The notes beneath the pieces were generated by a model. It was not told the origin of the DNA and did no database searches. It saw only the letters and a program-made list of their open reading frames with translations. A stretch of DNA of 64,000 nt from positions 186,001-250,000 of the forward strand of contig NZ_MCAS01000023.1 in NCBI RefSeq assembly GCF_003610895.1, read 5' to 3'. Positions 50,746-59,446 of the stretch are shown here, in pieces (position 1 is the first letter of the stretch; every line of letters begins with the position of its first letter). Both the position numbers and the translations under genes were made by a program. Source of the stretch: Paraburkholderia fungorum (GTDB lineage: Bacteria > Pseudomonadota > Gammaproteobacteria > Burkholderiales > Burkholderiaceae).

Positions 50746-51439
50746 CTATTCCCCGAGAATGGTTTTGACGAGCGGCCCGACAACTGCATGTTCCTGCTTG
50801 ACCTTCAGCGAGTCGATACAGGCGTCCGAATAAAAGCTCTGCGCCATATGGCTGCACCAGCCGGTATTTGACTGGGAATATGCGTACTGGCGCACCAGCG
50901 CGACGCCGTACTGCGCAGCCGCAGCGTCCATGGCCTGAATGTATTGAGGCAACATCGGGTGCTGGCGGTCACAGACCGGGCCCGGCTCTTCAAGGACCGG
51001 AATTTCTCCCGCCGCAAGGACATCTGCCATGTACTGCGCCAGATAGCCTGAATAATCGGCAAGCGTCTCGCCGCTGAGCGCATCGTTGACCGCGTGATTG
51101 TCGGTGACGATAGGTGCGGGGATTTCAGCCAGGATTGCGGTAAATGGAGCGCCGGACCCATCCATGCCATCCAGCATGTTCATTAACGAACTTGCCGTTC
51201 CACCTCTGGCATTGTTACCAAGGGTGATGCCGGTGTCGTTGGATGCGCCCTGCAAAAGCATCTGAAGCGCATCCGCTTCGTCTGGCGAAACCCTGCTAAA
51301 GCTCCATGCATACGCGTTAGCCACGCCCGCCATTGCATCGTCGCCGAAGACGGCAACCTAGATAACTGGAGCAGGAGCAGGAGCAGGAGCAGGTGCCGAT
51401 GCGACCGACGGTGTAGATGCTGGCGCCGAACGAGGTTAT
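50746..51439 (-). pseudogene. SGNH hydrolase-like protein with in-frame stop and no N terminus
   Basis: A proline-alanine linker (APAPAPAPVI) is cut by an in-frame TAG, followed by VAVFGDDAMAGVANAYAW, where GDD takes the place of the block I GDS. The domain continues with LQGASNDTGITLGNNARGG, ILAEIPAPIVTDNHAVND and YSGYLAQYMADVLAAG and ends in CSHMAQSFYSDACIDS. The 195-residue part after the stop could be translated from ATG 51333 but would lack block I and a signal peptide. A tandem relative of the neighbouring relic. Confidence 0.6.
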
Positions 51440-51757
51440 CGTCGGCTCTGGTGTGCCGGCGTAACAGCAATTGCTGCATTCGGCGGCTACAGTCTTGGGG
51501 CTGTGCCTTCCATCCATCTCATACGCCCGCTGGCGCGCATCAATCTGTCTAACACCGTTTCTGGTGACTGCGTGCTATCAGAAACGCCGCGCGATCAGCT
51601 GGGTCATCAGGATCGAAATCGAACCCCGCGGCACCTTCAGTCGACCGCGCCGGAGGTCGGCGCTTTCCTTTGCTACCGATTGGCCCGACGCGAAACATTT
51701 CCGTATCGATCAGTATGAACGCCGCGCGAAGAGGCGCGTCTTCACCGGTGAGCCTGC

Positions 51758-51811
51758 CGAACTCCGAACTCCGAACTCCGAACTCCGAACTCCGAACTCC
51801 GAACTCCGAAC
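51758..51811 (+). repeat. Heptanucleotide tandem repeat (CGAACTC)7.7
   Basis: Seven full CGAACTC units and five bases of an eighth. Because 7 is not a multiple of 3, copy-number change would shift frame in any gene crossing it. The surrounding sequence (51500-52010) has long open frames on both strands but no recognisable protein. Confidence 0.9.
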
Positions 51812-52031
51812 GCTGGGCCGCGCGCGTCGCCTTCGCGAGCAGCCTATTCAGTTCCGTCAGCATCTCTCTCGTATGCTGAACCTCTAGGACCCGGTGCCAA
51901 ACATTCCGTCTTCTTTGTACGGCCGATATCACTCGCGCAGCTCGGCGAGCGTAGGCGGGATAAATGGAGGAAGGACCACGGCGCTGACATATGGCTGTAT
52001 GAATATACAGCATATATTCGCCAGAAATGGC

Positions 52032-52054
52032 GTGGGTTTTTCTACCGTAAACCG
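52032..52054 (+). repeat. Right copy of 23-bp island-flanking direct repeat
   Basis: GTGGGTTTTTCTACCG then TAAACCG, differing at two positions from the copy at 45492-45514. Together they bracket the integrase, phage relics, acyltransferase and SGNH relics. Confidence 0.6.
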
Positions 52055-52149
52055 TTCAATTACTGTTCGCATATACAGTATGGAGACACCCCGCAAACCC
52101 CTATGCCACTGTGAAAGTGAGGCCCGAAGCCTGCGTTTTCCTACAGTGA

Positions 52150-52209
52150 CTAAGGACTTAAAATCCGCCACCTAACGGCTTGCTGGTTCAAGTCTGGTCC
52201 CCGACACCA
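52150..52209 (+). pseudogene. tRNA-Leu (anticodon TAA) 3' fragment
   Basis: Contains the anticodon-loop-like GGACTTAAAATCC, a variable-arm-like CGCC...GGC, a T-arm with GGTTCAAGTC and a 3' end CCCCGACACCA. The 5' half (acceptor, D arm) cannot be found upstream. Tyrosine recombinases often leave such 3' fragments at island ends; this one is just outside the right direct repeat. Confidence 0.65.
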
Positions 52210-52524
52210 CGTGCCCTTTACACAACATTCCAGATAGTTCGAGGCGTGTATAAGCAAGGGTTCACATATCCCTCACGTAACCGATATTCGATTTCACAAC
52301 TATCGACCTATGGTCGAAGACCCGACTGCCTCACATGTTCAATACCTGCTTGGACCCAGCGCAGGGAAGTTCCGGGAGGCGGAAGCTGTTACGAGAGCGC
52401 CAATGGATACTGTTTAAAAAAACAGCATGTCTAAAATCTGTTTTATTAGCTAGGCAGATCTTTTCTACGTACTATTGACCCGCAGCCATTTTCGCCCGCA
52501 GATGCAGATACCTTTAGCCGAAAC
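52210..52524. other. Intergenic, nothing recognised
   Basis: About 315 low-GC bases between the tRNA fragment and the methyltransferase gene. It presumably holds the methyltransferase promoter. Confidence 0.4.
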
Positions 52525-52539
52525 GTGAAGGAGTTGATT

Positions 52540-53604
52540 GTGAATCGAGTCTCATGTCTCATTTGCAATGGTCCTACCCAAGGTAAAGCGGCCAAGATAG
52601 CACCATTTCTATCGCGCTACTGTGCGATTGGTTCGCTTGAGACGACAACTCGATACTGTCCGGAATGCGATTTGGTGTTCTTCGAACGCCGCCTTACAGA
52701 CGAAGAGGCGGCGCGCCTATACACGAACTATCGCGGCGAGGAATACACTCGAGTCCGACTGGAGATCGAGCCATCATATGAGCGATACCTTGCGCTATTT
52801 GATGATCCTCTTTCTACGGATTACTACATGATTCGCGTTAGCGACTATATCGAGCTCGTCAACGTGTATCCAGAGATGGCGGAAGCCAAACGAATACTGG
52901 ACTTCGGGGGGGACGGAACCGTTCCCGCCCGAGCGTTCCCTTGGTCCACTGTTACCGTCGACGATCTCTGCGCAGGTAACGCCGACCAGATCGGAGAAAA
53001 ATTCGACATGATTTTTGCGTCGAACGTCTTTGAACATCTCTCAGACCCTGTACCGGTACTGCGCGAACTTACCGGAAGACTGCGCCCGGATGGACTCATT
53101 TTTATCGATGTTCCGGCGCCCTCACACTCGAACTTGGCTGAGGGTCTCCTCTGGCAGGAGAGGTACGGCGGCGAACTATACGAGATGCATGAACACATCA
53201 CGCACTTCTCGCGCCGCAGCCTCGTGAAACTTGCTAAGGCTGCTGGACTTGTTCCCGTATTCGAGTACCCCTCGCGGTATTGCCCCCTTAGTCTAGTCGC
53301 GATGTTGGAATGCTCCGCTCTTGCGCAGAGTTTAATGCCGGAAAAGCGACTCCGCGAGATTCATTTTGAAACGCGTATTGCACGGGACGAAGCTAGGGCG
53401 ACCCACAACAAAGTTAACTTGCTTAGGCAGCATTTAGAGCAGCAACTCGCCGACCTGTCGGTACCCCATGCAACACGAGATGAAGCACGACTCGACGCCT
53501 TGCGAGAAGAACTTTCCCGGGTCTATAAAAGCACATCTTGGGGTGTCACAGCACCAATGCGTGTCTTCGGGCGCGCAATCAGACATTTGTTAGGTTCACG
53601 ATGA
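52540..53604 (+). CDS. Class I SAM-dependent methyltransferase with N-terminal zinc ribbon
   Basis: 354-aa cytoplasmic enzyme. GTG 52540 is preferred because AAGGAG stands six bases upstream; the frame is open a little further. An N-terminal CLIC...CPEC pair suggests a zinc site, as in C-methyltransferases of deoxysugar pathways. AKRILDFGGDGT is SAM motif I, FDMIFASNVFEHLSDP is motif II, and LRPDGLIFIDVPAP motif III. The tail (LDALREELSRVYKSTSW, then GVTAPMRVFG) is the helix-plus-'STSW..T.P.R' ending shared by many polysaccharide-locus transferases. It likely methylates a glycan sugar. Confidence 0.85.
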   Translation: MNRVSCLICNGPTQGKAAKIAPFLSRYCAIGSLETTTRYCPECDLVFFERRLTDEEAARLYTNYRGEEYTRVRLEIEPSYERYLALFDDPLSTDYYMIRVSDYIELVNVYPEMAEAKRILDFGGDGTVPARAFPWSTVTVDDLCAGNADQIGEKFDMIFASNVFEHLSDPVPVLRELTGRLRPDGLIFIDVPAPSHSNLAEGLLWQERYGGELYEMHEHITHFSRRSLVKLAKAAGLVPVFEYPSRYCPLSLVAMLECSALAQSLMPEKRLREIHFETRIARDEARATHNKVNLLRQHLEQQLADLSVPHATRDEARLDALREELSRVYKSTSWGVTAPMRVFGRAIRHLLGSR

Positions 53605-54080
53605 CCTTTCCAATGTATGTCGCGTGAATTGCAATCCACGGTTGCCCCATCTTACAAAGCCAAGGGATAACCATTTGCGCACGGTACGGCCAGACGTCAA
53701 AGTCCCATTGCGGAAGGGCACTATCGGGGGGAGGATCCTTTTGCGCGCGTGTGCGTGTCGATGATTTCCGGCCAAACAGCTTGCGACTCGGATAACCGAC
53801 GAGATACAGCGCGGCCGTCGAAAGCAGGATCATCGAGGCAAGCGTGATCACAAAGCGGTTGGAGCCGAGCTTTAGCGCGACCAGCATCGCCGGGATGCGG
53901 AAGAGGTACAGCGGGAACGACAGATCGCCGAGGAAGTTACAGATCTTGATTGCTCGCTTTCCGACCGCCACTTCGCCACTTGTCACCAAAAAAAATCGAG
54001 GTGAAAGCGGAGCACCGGTGAATCCGCCCAACGTCAGGAGGAACGCTGACGGTAGCGCAAGCACCGCGAAACCTATTGGT
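53579..54080 (-). pseudogene. Truncated duplicate of acyltransferase-3 C terminus
   Basis: Residues read PIGFAVLALPSAFLLTLGG, KRAIKICNFLGDLSFPLYLF and YLVGYPSRKLFGRKSSTRTR, nearly the same as the C-terminal third of the intact acyltransferase at 48495-49511. Two-thirds of the gene, including the active-site region, is absent. A different tail runs to a stop at 53579, overlapping the methyltransferase 3' end. Probably left by recombination around the mobile block. Confidence 0.85.
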
Positions 54081-54260
54081 GCGGGTGAGGGCTGTGGGAG
54101 AAAGGCGAGCGCGCTCAGTGAACGCCGGATCGAACAGGAAATCGGGGAACTCAGTAAGGAGTTGGGAGGACGCTGGTATTTGAGTTCATATCGTCGATTT
54201 AAGCGCCTCACGAGAAGTATCTCTATACGGCCGGGCCGAACAAGAACCGCGACATAGACG

Positions 54261-55257
54261 ATGGCCGTATCGAAACCGCCGGAACTGACGGAGGAAGAAC
54301 GTAGCGAGCTTGAGGTTTTGGCGAGAAGCCGCCGTGATTGGCGAACACGAGACAGGTCCCGGACGATTCTGATGTTTAGCAGCGGCGTGCCAGCCAGGGA
54401 GATAGCCAGGCGGCAGGAGTTGACGTTGGAGGCGGTGTACGAGAAGCGCTATCGTTGGTTGGACAAACGCATGGCAGGGCTGTCGGACGCGCCGTGTGGC
54501 GGTGCGCCGTTGAAGCTGTCGCCGGAGCAGGTTGAGCAGTTGAAGGTGTGGGCGACGCTGGAGGCGCTGACGGCACCGGAACTGTTGACACGACTCGAAG
54601 AAAAGTTCGGGATTCGGGTTCATCGCAATACGCTGACAGGGGTTCTCAAGCGAGCGGGGCTGGTATGGAAGCGAACCCGACGTAGTTTAAAAAAAGCGGG
54701 ACGAACAACGGTTCCGACAAGCCCAATCTGAAATCGGGGTATTGGTCCAGTAAGCCCGGCGTGGCGAAATCGAACTCGCCTACGTAGACGAAGCTAGCTT
54801 CGCGCAAGCGCAGTCGAATCGAAGTGCCTGGATACCAGTCTGGGAGCAACACATGATTGACGCTTGGCGCGGTAAGCGTCTGAACGTGGTCGCAAGCACT
54901 GCTGTCCTCAAGAGGGTCGTTTGCAGTGAAGTTGTGGGAGAAGATGGCCTCGATGCTGTTCGTCGGATTTCTCGGCCTGCTGGTCGAACACGTCGGCAAG
55001 CCGCTAACCGTGATTCTCGACAATGCATCGGTTCGCACGGCCCGCGCACTGCGGCCTTATCTCGGGCTGCTACAAACGAAAGACTTGACGTTGTGCTTCC
55101 TGCCACCGTACAGCCCGGAGCTCAATCGTATCGAGAAGCTCTAGCACAAGATGAAATACGAGTGGCTGGCCTTCGAGGCCCGCGACACCCAAACCCTTGA
55201 AGCCGATGTCGATGTAATCCTTCAGGGATTCGGGGCAGATTACAGATTCACTTTTTG
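54261..55257 (+). pseudogene. IS630-family transposase, multiply broken
   Basis: The N-terminal helix-turn-helix part is open (LTEEERSELEVLARSRRDWR, GVPAREIARRQELTLEAVYE). After about 54690 the frame shifts to RDEQRFRQAQSEIGVLVQ, a TAA, then GEIELAYVDEASFAQ with the first DDE Asp. A second shift gives LFVGFLGLLVEHVGKPLTV, ILDNASVRTARALRPYLGLL and FLPPYSPELNRIEKL, then a TAG at 55142 before HKMKYEWLAFEARDTQTLE. The DDE residues are still recognisable. No active transposase can be made. Confidence 0.88.
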
Positions 55258-55426
55258 TTGAGAGCTTCAGGTCGACGCGGACGTGATCGATTCACTCGGG
55301 GTGAGGTGTGCGACCGCCCGTGGCGGTCGCAGGTTCATTCGGTCATTATCACGCTGCGGAAGTGGCCGGCGAATCCCGCCAGGGTGATTGCGCGGGTTCA
55401 GTTCATGACCCTCAACATCGCCCTCA

Positions 55427-56911
55427 TTACATCAACATGGCTTTCAGCCGACGCTTGATATGTCCGGGCAAAAGAGAGACGATTTTGTAGGCGATTCGGC
55501 GACGATAAAACCGTACGACCCACTTGGCAGTGAATTTCCTGATAAGGTTATTTTTGGGTTTGACGTAATTGATTTCGGGTATGATTTTCCAAAACTTGGT
55601 CAATCTCGCTCCGTTCTCGAATGCATCCAGTTCTGCCTGACTGAGTATTTTCCACTGGCCTCCGGCAGCAGGCGCGTCGGGGAATTTATATGCCAGGAGG
55701 AAATCCTCATTATCTTTTACAGGGGATAAAACAAAACCCTTTGGATGCAGGCGCAAAAACTGATCGCCAATCTGGCTGACGATCAGTGAGCCAAAGCGTG
55801 TCGCAGAAAAGTCGACGCCAAATGCGTCGTAGATCATTGTAATTCGACGGGAGAAATCCTTGTCTCCAAGAGTGTCATAGCCATTAAAAATATCCCGTAA
55901 ATGGTCGTTCAAAATTATCTTCTCCGGGCACACGCGAACGAGGAATTGATATATTTCCTCAAACTCTTCTTGCGTAACTCTCTGAGATTTATCGAACCAC
56001 CCCTGTCGCAACTGGCCGGCGACGTGGGTGTAAATCTCATCAATCTGGCGACGCAGCAATACACCTTCCGAGCACATCGAACGCCGAATGTCGGCGTACT
56101 CGTACACTCCGCGATCGACCAGGAACTGAAACTGCCTGACCAGACCCAACGTCCACGCGTAGAAGCGATAGGTGTTGGTCAGGCGCGAATACCTTACCCA
56201 CTCGGTGTCGTCTCCGGTGTGATAAGCCTTGCTTTCCATCTGACACAGAAACAGTGAAAAGCACTGCAGCGATTCTTCTCCGAGCGTTGCCAGAGCTGTC
56301 GTCACATGGGAAAAGTGCGGGCCGCACCTCTTGATGATTTCGCCCCAAATCTCACGATCCAGGCATCTCCGCTCGAAAATCCACGTGCCCATATTTGTAG
56401 CCATGTAGTTTATTCCAGTACTCATGACAAACAGTTTGTACGGGAGAATCGCTTGTGTCGACGTCAGATGGGTGGAAGTGTAGTTATTTGTCAGCGCATT
56501 CGACGATATCCACGCCGAATTAAAATACGCGGCAGGCGCCGTCGGCGCTTCCAGCCATTTACTCAGGACGCGAAGTCCTTCCGGCAAGAATATGCGTTTA
56601 TCCCCAACCAGCCAGATAAACTTTCCCGTTGCGTGCTCTGACGCAGAATGTGCAGATTCTTCAGCGGTGAGTTCAAAGCGCGCCGCACGTACTACTTTGA
56701 GTGAGCCAAACAAGTCCTTGATAGTCGCCAGATAAGCATCGATTCGCTCGTAATTAATCGGTGAAATCGGATCTTCGTTTAGAAAAACAATCAATTCCGA
56801 CTGAGCGAGAAATTGTTTTGGCGCGTTGTAGGCTAGGGAATTAATGCAGCGAGATAGATTTTTTTCCTTACCTGAAGTTGGAACTACCACAGAAATCAAT
56901 GGACTTCCCAT
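55427..56911 (-). CDS. Family 2-like glycosyltransferase
   Basis: 494-aa protein with an N-terminal GT-A fold: ISVVVPTSGKEKNLSRCINS, LIVFLNEDPISPINYERIDA and HATGKFIWLVGDKRIFL, where the usual DxD position reads GDK. A long C-terminal region (residues ~240-494) is helical and has no clear match; it ends in a basic segment (YRRRIAYKIVSLLPGHIKRR) that may bind the membrane. Divergent from the isomerase operon across 539 bases. Donor and acceptor are not predictable, and the loss of a canonical DxD leaves activity uncertain. Confidence 0.78.
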   Translation of the reverse strand: MGSPLISVVVPTSGKEKNLSRCINSLAYNAPKQFLAQSELIVFLNEDPISPINYERIDAYLATIKDLFGSLKVVRAARFELTAEESAHSASEHATGKFIWLVGDKRIFLPEGLRVLSKWLEAPTAPAAYFNSAWISSNALTNNYTSTHLTSTQAILPYKLFVMSTGINYMATNMGTWIFERRCLDREIWGEIIKRCGPHFSHVTTALATLGEESLQCFSLFLCQMESKAYHTGDDTEWVRYSRLTNTYRFYAWTLGLVRQFQFLVDRGVYEYADIRRSMCSEGVLLRRQIDEIYTHVAGQLRQGWFDKSQRVTQEEFEEIYQFLVRVCPEKIILNDHLRDIFNGYDTLGDKDFSRRITMIYDAFGVDFSATRFGSLIVSQIGDQFLRLHPKGFVLSPVKDNEDFLLAYKFPDAPAAGGQWKILSQAELDAFENGARLTKFWKIIPEINYVKPKNNLIRKFTAKWVVRFYRRRIAYKIVSLLPGHIKRRLKAMLM

Positions 56912-57450
56912 ACATTTACCTCAATCAAAAGTGCTGGGAGGGGTGGGAAGCCAGATCGGTCCCCCCCTCTTTTCTTAGAAACCGTGCTTTGCGAAGCCTT
57001 TCGCATACATCAGCTTGTCGGGAAAGTCGAGTCGTTTCGACTCTACGCGACATCACTTCAAAGCTCAAGCGCGGACAAAATCGCTGCCTATATTGTGACA
57101 AATTTCATCAATAGTGCGATAGATCACGTTGTTTGCGAACGCAAATCGCAAGGTCGTTGTAACTCTGCGTCTGTACACCCGACTTGACATGCGCCCATCG
57201 ACCTGCGACGATCTCTGCTTGATTTTTTAGGGCGTATCGACGCATTGGCCGTCCCATGCGTCCGACCTACGTGTTGCTCACGCAGAGGAATCCACGAGAG
57301 GTGCGGTTGTGTGACGCGACGACGTCGGCTTAGCTCAATCGTCACTCCTGACGTCAGTTTTATTCCGCGCATGGCCGCCCCCAGCGGAAGCGTGGATCTG
57401 ATCGGCATCGCGGTCCATGGGCGAGCCGAAATTCAAGTACTGGATAAAAC
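56912..57450. other. Divergent intergenic region between glycosyltransferase and sugar operon
   Basis: 539 bases without a gene. A TTGACA at 57184-57189 with a weak GACGAT 17 bases on is the best promoter candidate for the operon on the plus strand. Confidence 0.4.
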
Positions 57451-58344
57451 ATGACGGACCACTATCTCAAGCAATATGCCGATGCCGGCCTATATGTCAT
57501 GCAGGGCCGGCTCTCCGCGCCCGAAGCCGGCCGCTTTCAATCGTTCCCTCGCGCTAGCTGGGCCGCAGAGATCGAAGCCGCACCCAAGGCGGGTCTGCGG
57601 GGTATTGAATGGATATTTGATCTTTATGGCGAAGGTGCCAATCCGCTGGAGACAGCAGAAAGCCGCAGCCAGCTTCGAGAAGCGCTGAAAGCGTCGGGTG
57701 TCAGCGTCGTATCGATCTGTGCAGATTACTTCATGGATTGCCCGCTGGTTCGCGTCGACACTGAGACCTTTGGCAAGCGTCTCGAAATACTCAAATGGTT
57801 GATTTCCATCTGCCCCGAAATGGGCGTGACGCGCGTAGTCTTGCCGTTTGTCGATGCATCGAAAATGATCGACAGCAATGACAAGGAGCGCGTGCTTTCG
57901 GCGTTGCATACGGTGCTGCCCGACGCCGTCGAATCGTCGGTCGAATTGCATCTCGAGGCCGATTTCAACCCAGACGACTTCCGTTCGTTCCTCGGCGAGA
58001 TTGACCATCCACTAGTCAAGGTGAATTACGACTCTGGTAACAGTTCGTCGCTTGGCTATGCGCCTGCGAAAGAATTCGCCGCGTATGGCGACAGAATTGG
58101 TAGCTTCCATATCAAAGATCGTGTGATGGGCAGTTCGACCGTCCCGCTCGGGTCCGGCGATGCAGACTTCGCCAGCTTGCGCGCTGGGCTCATCGACATC
58201 AGCTACCGCGGTGATTTTGTGCTGCAGGTCGCGCGTGGAGTGTCGGGCGATGAAGTGGAATGGTTGAGAAAAGTTTCTGATGCCGCCCGCGCATGGCTAC
58301 GCGGCGACACGCCGGATGGACGCTGCACGATGTCCGGCGCGTAA
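57451..58344 (+). CDS. Sugar phosphate isomerase/epimerase (xylose-isomerase-like TIM barrel)
   Basis: 297-aa cytoplasmic protein. Family features are LRGIEWIFDLYG near the N terminus (first metal Glu), VELHLEADF (second Glu), NYDSGNSSSLGY and SFHIKDR (His and further ligands), followed by LGSGDADFASLRAGL. It should isomerise or epimerise a keto/aldo sugar through a divalent metal. First gene of an operon with an SDR (20-base gap), a ThDP enzyme and two more SDRs; it probably supplies the keto-sugar substrate. Confidence 0.85.
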   Translation: MTDHYLKQYADAGLYVMQGRLSAPEAGRFQSFPRASWAAEIEAAPKAGLRGIEWIFDLYGEGANPLETAESRSQLREALKASGVSVVSICADYFMDCPLVRVDTETFGKRLEILKWLISICPEMGVTRVVLPFVDASKMIDSNDKERVLSALHTVLPDAVESSVELHLEADFNPDDFRSFLGEIDHPLVKVNYDSGNSSSLGYAPAKEFAAYGDRIGSFHIKDRVMGSSTVPLGSGDADFASLRAGLIDISYRGDFVLQVARGVSGDEVEWLRKVSDAARAWLRGDTPDGRCTMSGA

Positions 58345-58364
58345 TAGAAAAGGAGTATGTGTTG

Positions 58365-59201
58365 ATGAAGGGCAAATCGGTTTCTGATATCTTCGGCCTC
58401 AATAACCGCGTCGCGATTATCACAGGGGGCGGAGGCATGCTTGGCTATCAGCACGCCGCCGCAGTCGCAAGCCTTGGTGGCATCCCCGTACTGCTCGACA
58501 TCAGTCGCGCTGGCCTCGACAACAACAAAGCATTGTTGCAGCGGGAATTCGATATCGACACGCTAGTGATCGAGACAGATATTACGAACCTCGATGCTAT
58601 CGTTGAATCGAAGCGGCTTGTGCTCGAAAAGCATGGCCGCGTTGATATTCTGATCAACAACGCAGCGAACAATCCCAAGGTAGAAGCTGGCGGCGTCAAC
58701 TTCTCGCGGCTCGAGAACTTTCCACGCGAGCAATGGTTGCGTGATATTGACGTTGGACTTGGCGGTGCGTTCAATTGCGCGAAAGTGTATGGCGCTCATA
58801 TGGCCGGCACCGGGCAGGGCGGCGTGATCCTCAATATTGCGTCCGACCTTAGCGTCATTGCGCCGGATCAGCGGCTTTACCAAGTCGAAGGTCTTGCGCC
58901 GGATCAGCAGCCAGTGAAGCCTGTGACGTATTCCGTCGTCAAGCACGGACTGGTGGGTCTCACGAAGTACCTGGCCACGTACTGGTGCGACCAAGGTGTC
59001 CGCTGCAACGCGTTGTCTCCCGGCGGAATCTACGCCGGCCAGAACGACGTTTTCGTGAGCCAATTGGTCAAGCTGATTCCAATGGGACGTATGGCCAATA
59101 ATGACGAGTATTGCGGAGCGATCGGCTTCCTCTGCTCCGACGCTTCTGCTTACATGAATGGTGTAAATCTCGTGGTCGATGGCGGCCGCAGCGTTTGGTG
59201 A
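58365..59201 (+). CDS. SDR oxidoreductase (operon position 2)
   Basis: 278-aa classical short-chain dehydrogenase. The nucleotide motif VAIITGGGGMLGYQHA is a variant of TGxxxGxG; NNAAN is present and the catalytic Tyr-Lys is in VTYSVVKHGLVGLTKYLA, with the C-terminal LVVDGGRSVW. A small insertion (QVEGLAPDQQPVKP) precedes the Tyr. The start ATG 58365 has AAGGAG nine bases upstream; GTG 58359 is possible. Likely oxidises or reduces a sugar carbonyl in the pathway. Confidence 0.88.
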   Translation: MKGKSVSDIFGLNNRVAIITGGGGMLGYQHAAAVASLGGIPVLLDISRAGLDNNKALLQREFDIDTLVIETDITNLDAIVESKRLVLEKHGRVDILINNAANNPKVEAGGVNFSRLENFPREQWLRDIDVGLGGAFNCAKVYGAHMAGTGQGGVILNIASDLSVIAPDQRLYQVEGLAPDQQPVKPVTYSVVKHGLVGLTKYLATYWCDQGVRCNALSPGGIYAGQNDVFVSQLVKLIPMGRMANNDEYCGAIGFLCSDASAYMNGVNLVVDGGRSVW

Positions 59202-59446
59202 GTTCGATGCCCGCCGATAGGCCGGGCCTGAGATCATCGTTGTTTGTATTGCAACGATGCTGTCCGGGCATACGCGGCGGCCCGTGAACGACATACCGCT
59301 CGCGACAGCGATGGTGCAGGCTGTAAGTGGAACAAACCGATCCTACTGCCTGTCTTCGCTCGTGTGCAGCACCCGCATCAACAGACAATCAATGGTCTAT
59401 ATCGACCAGCAATCCGAACACATCCTCTCAGGTACGACAAAACATT

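Noticed and set aside
51471..52013. Open frames of ~140-155 codons on both strands over the heptanucleotide tract
   Set aside because: Length is explained by the stop-free repeat; the sequences resemble no protein family.
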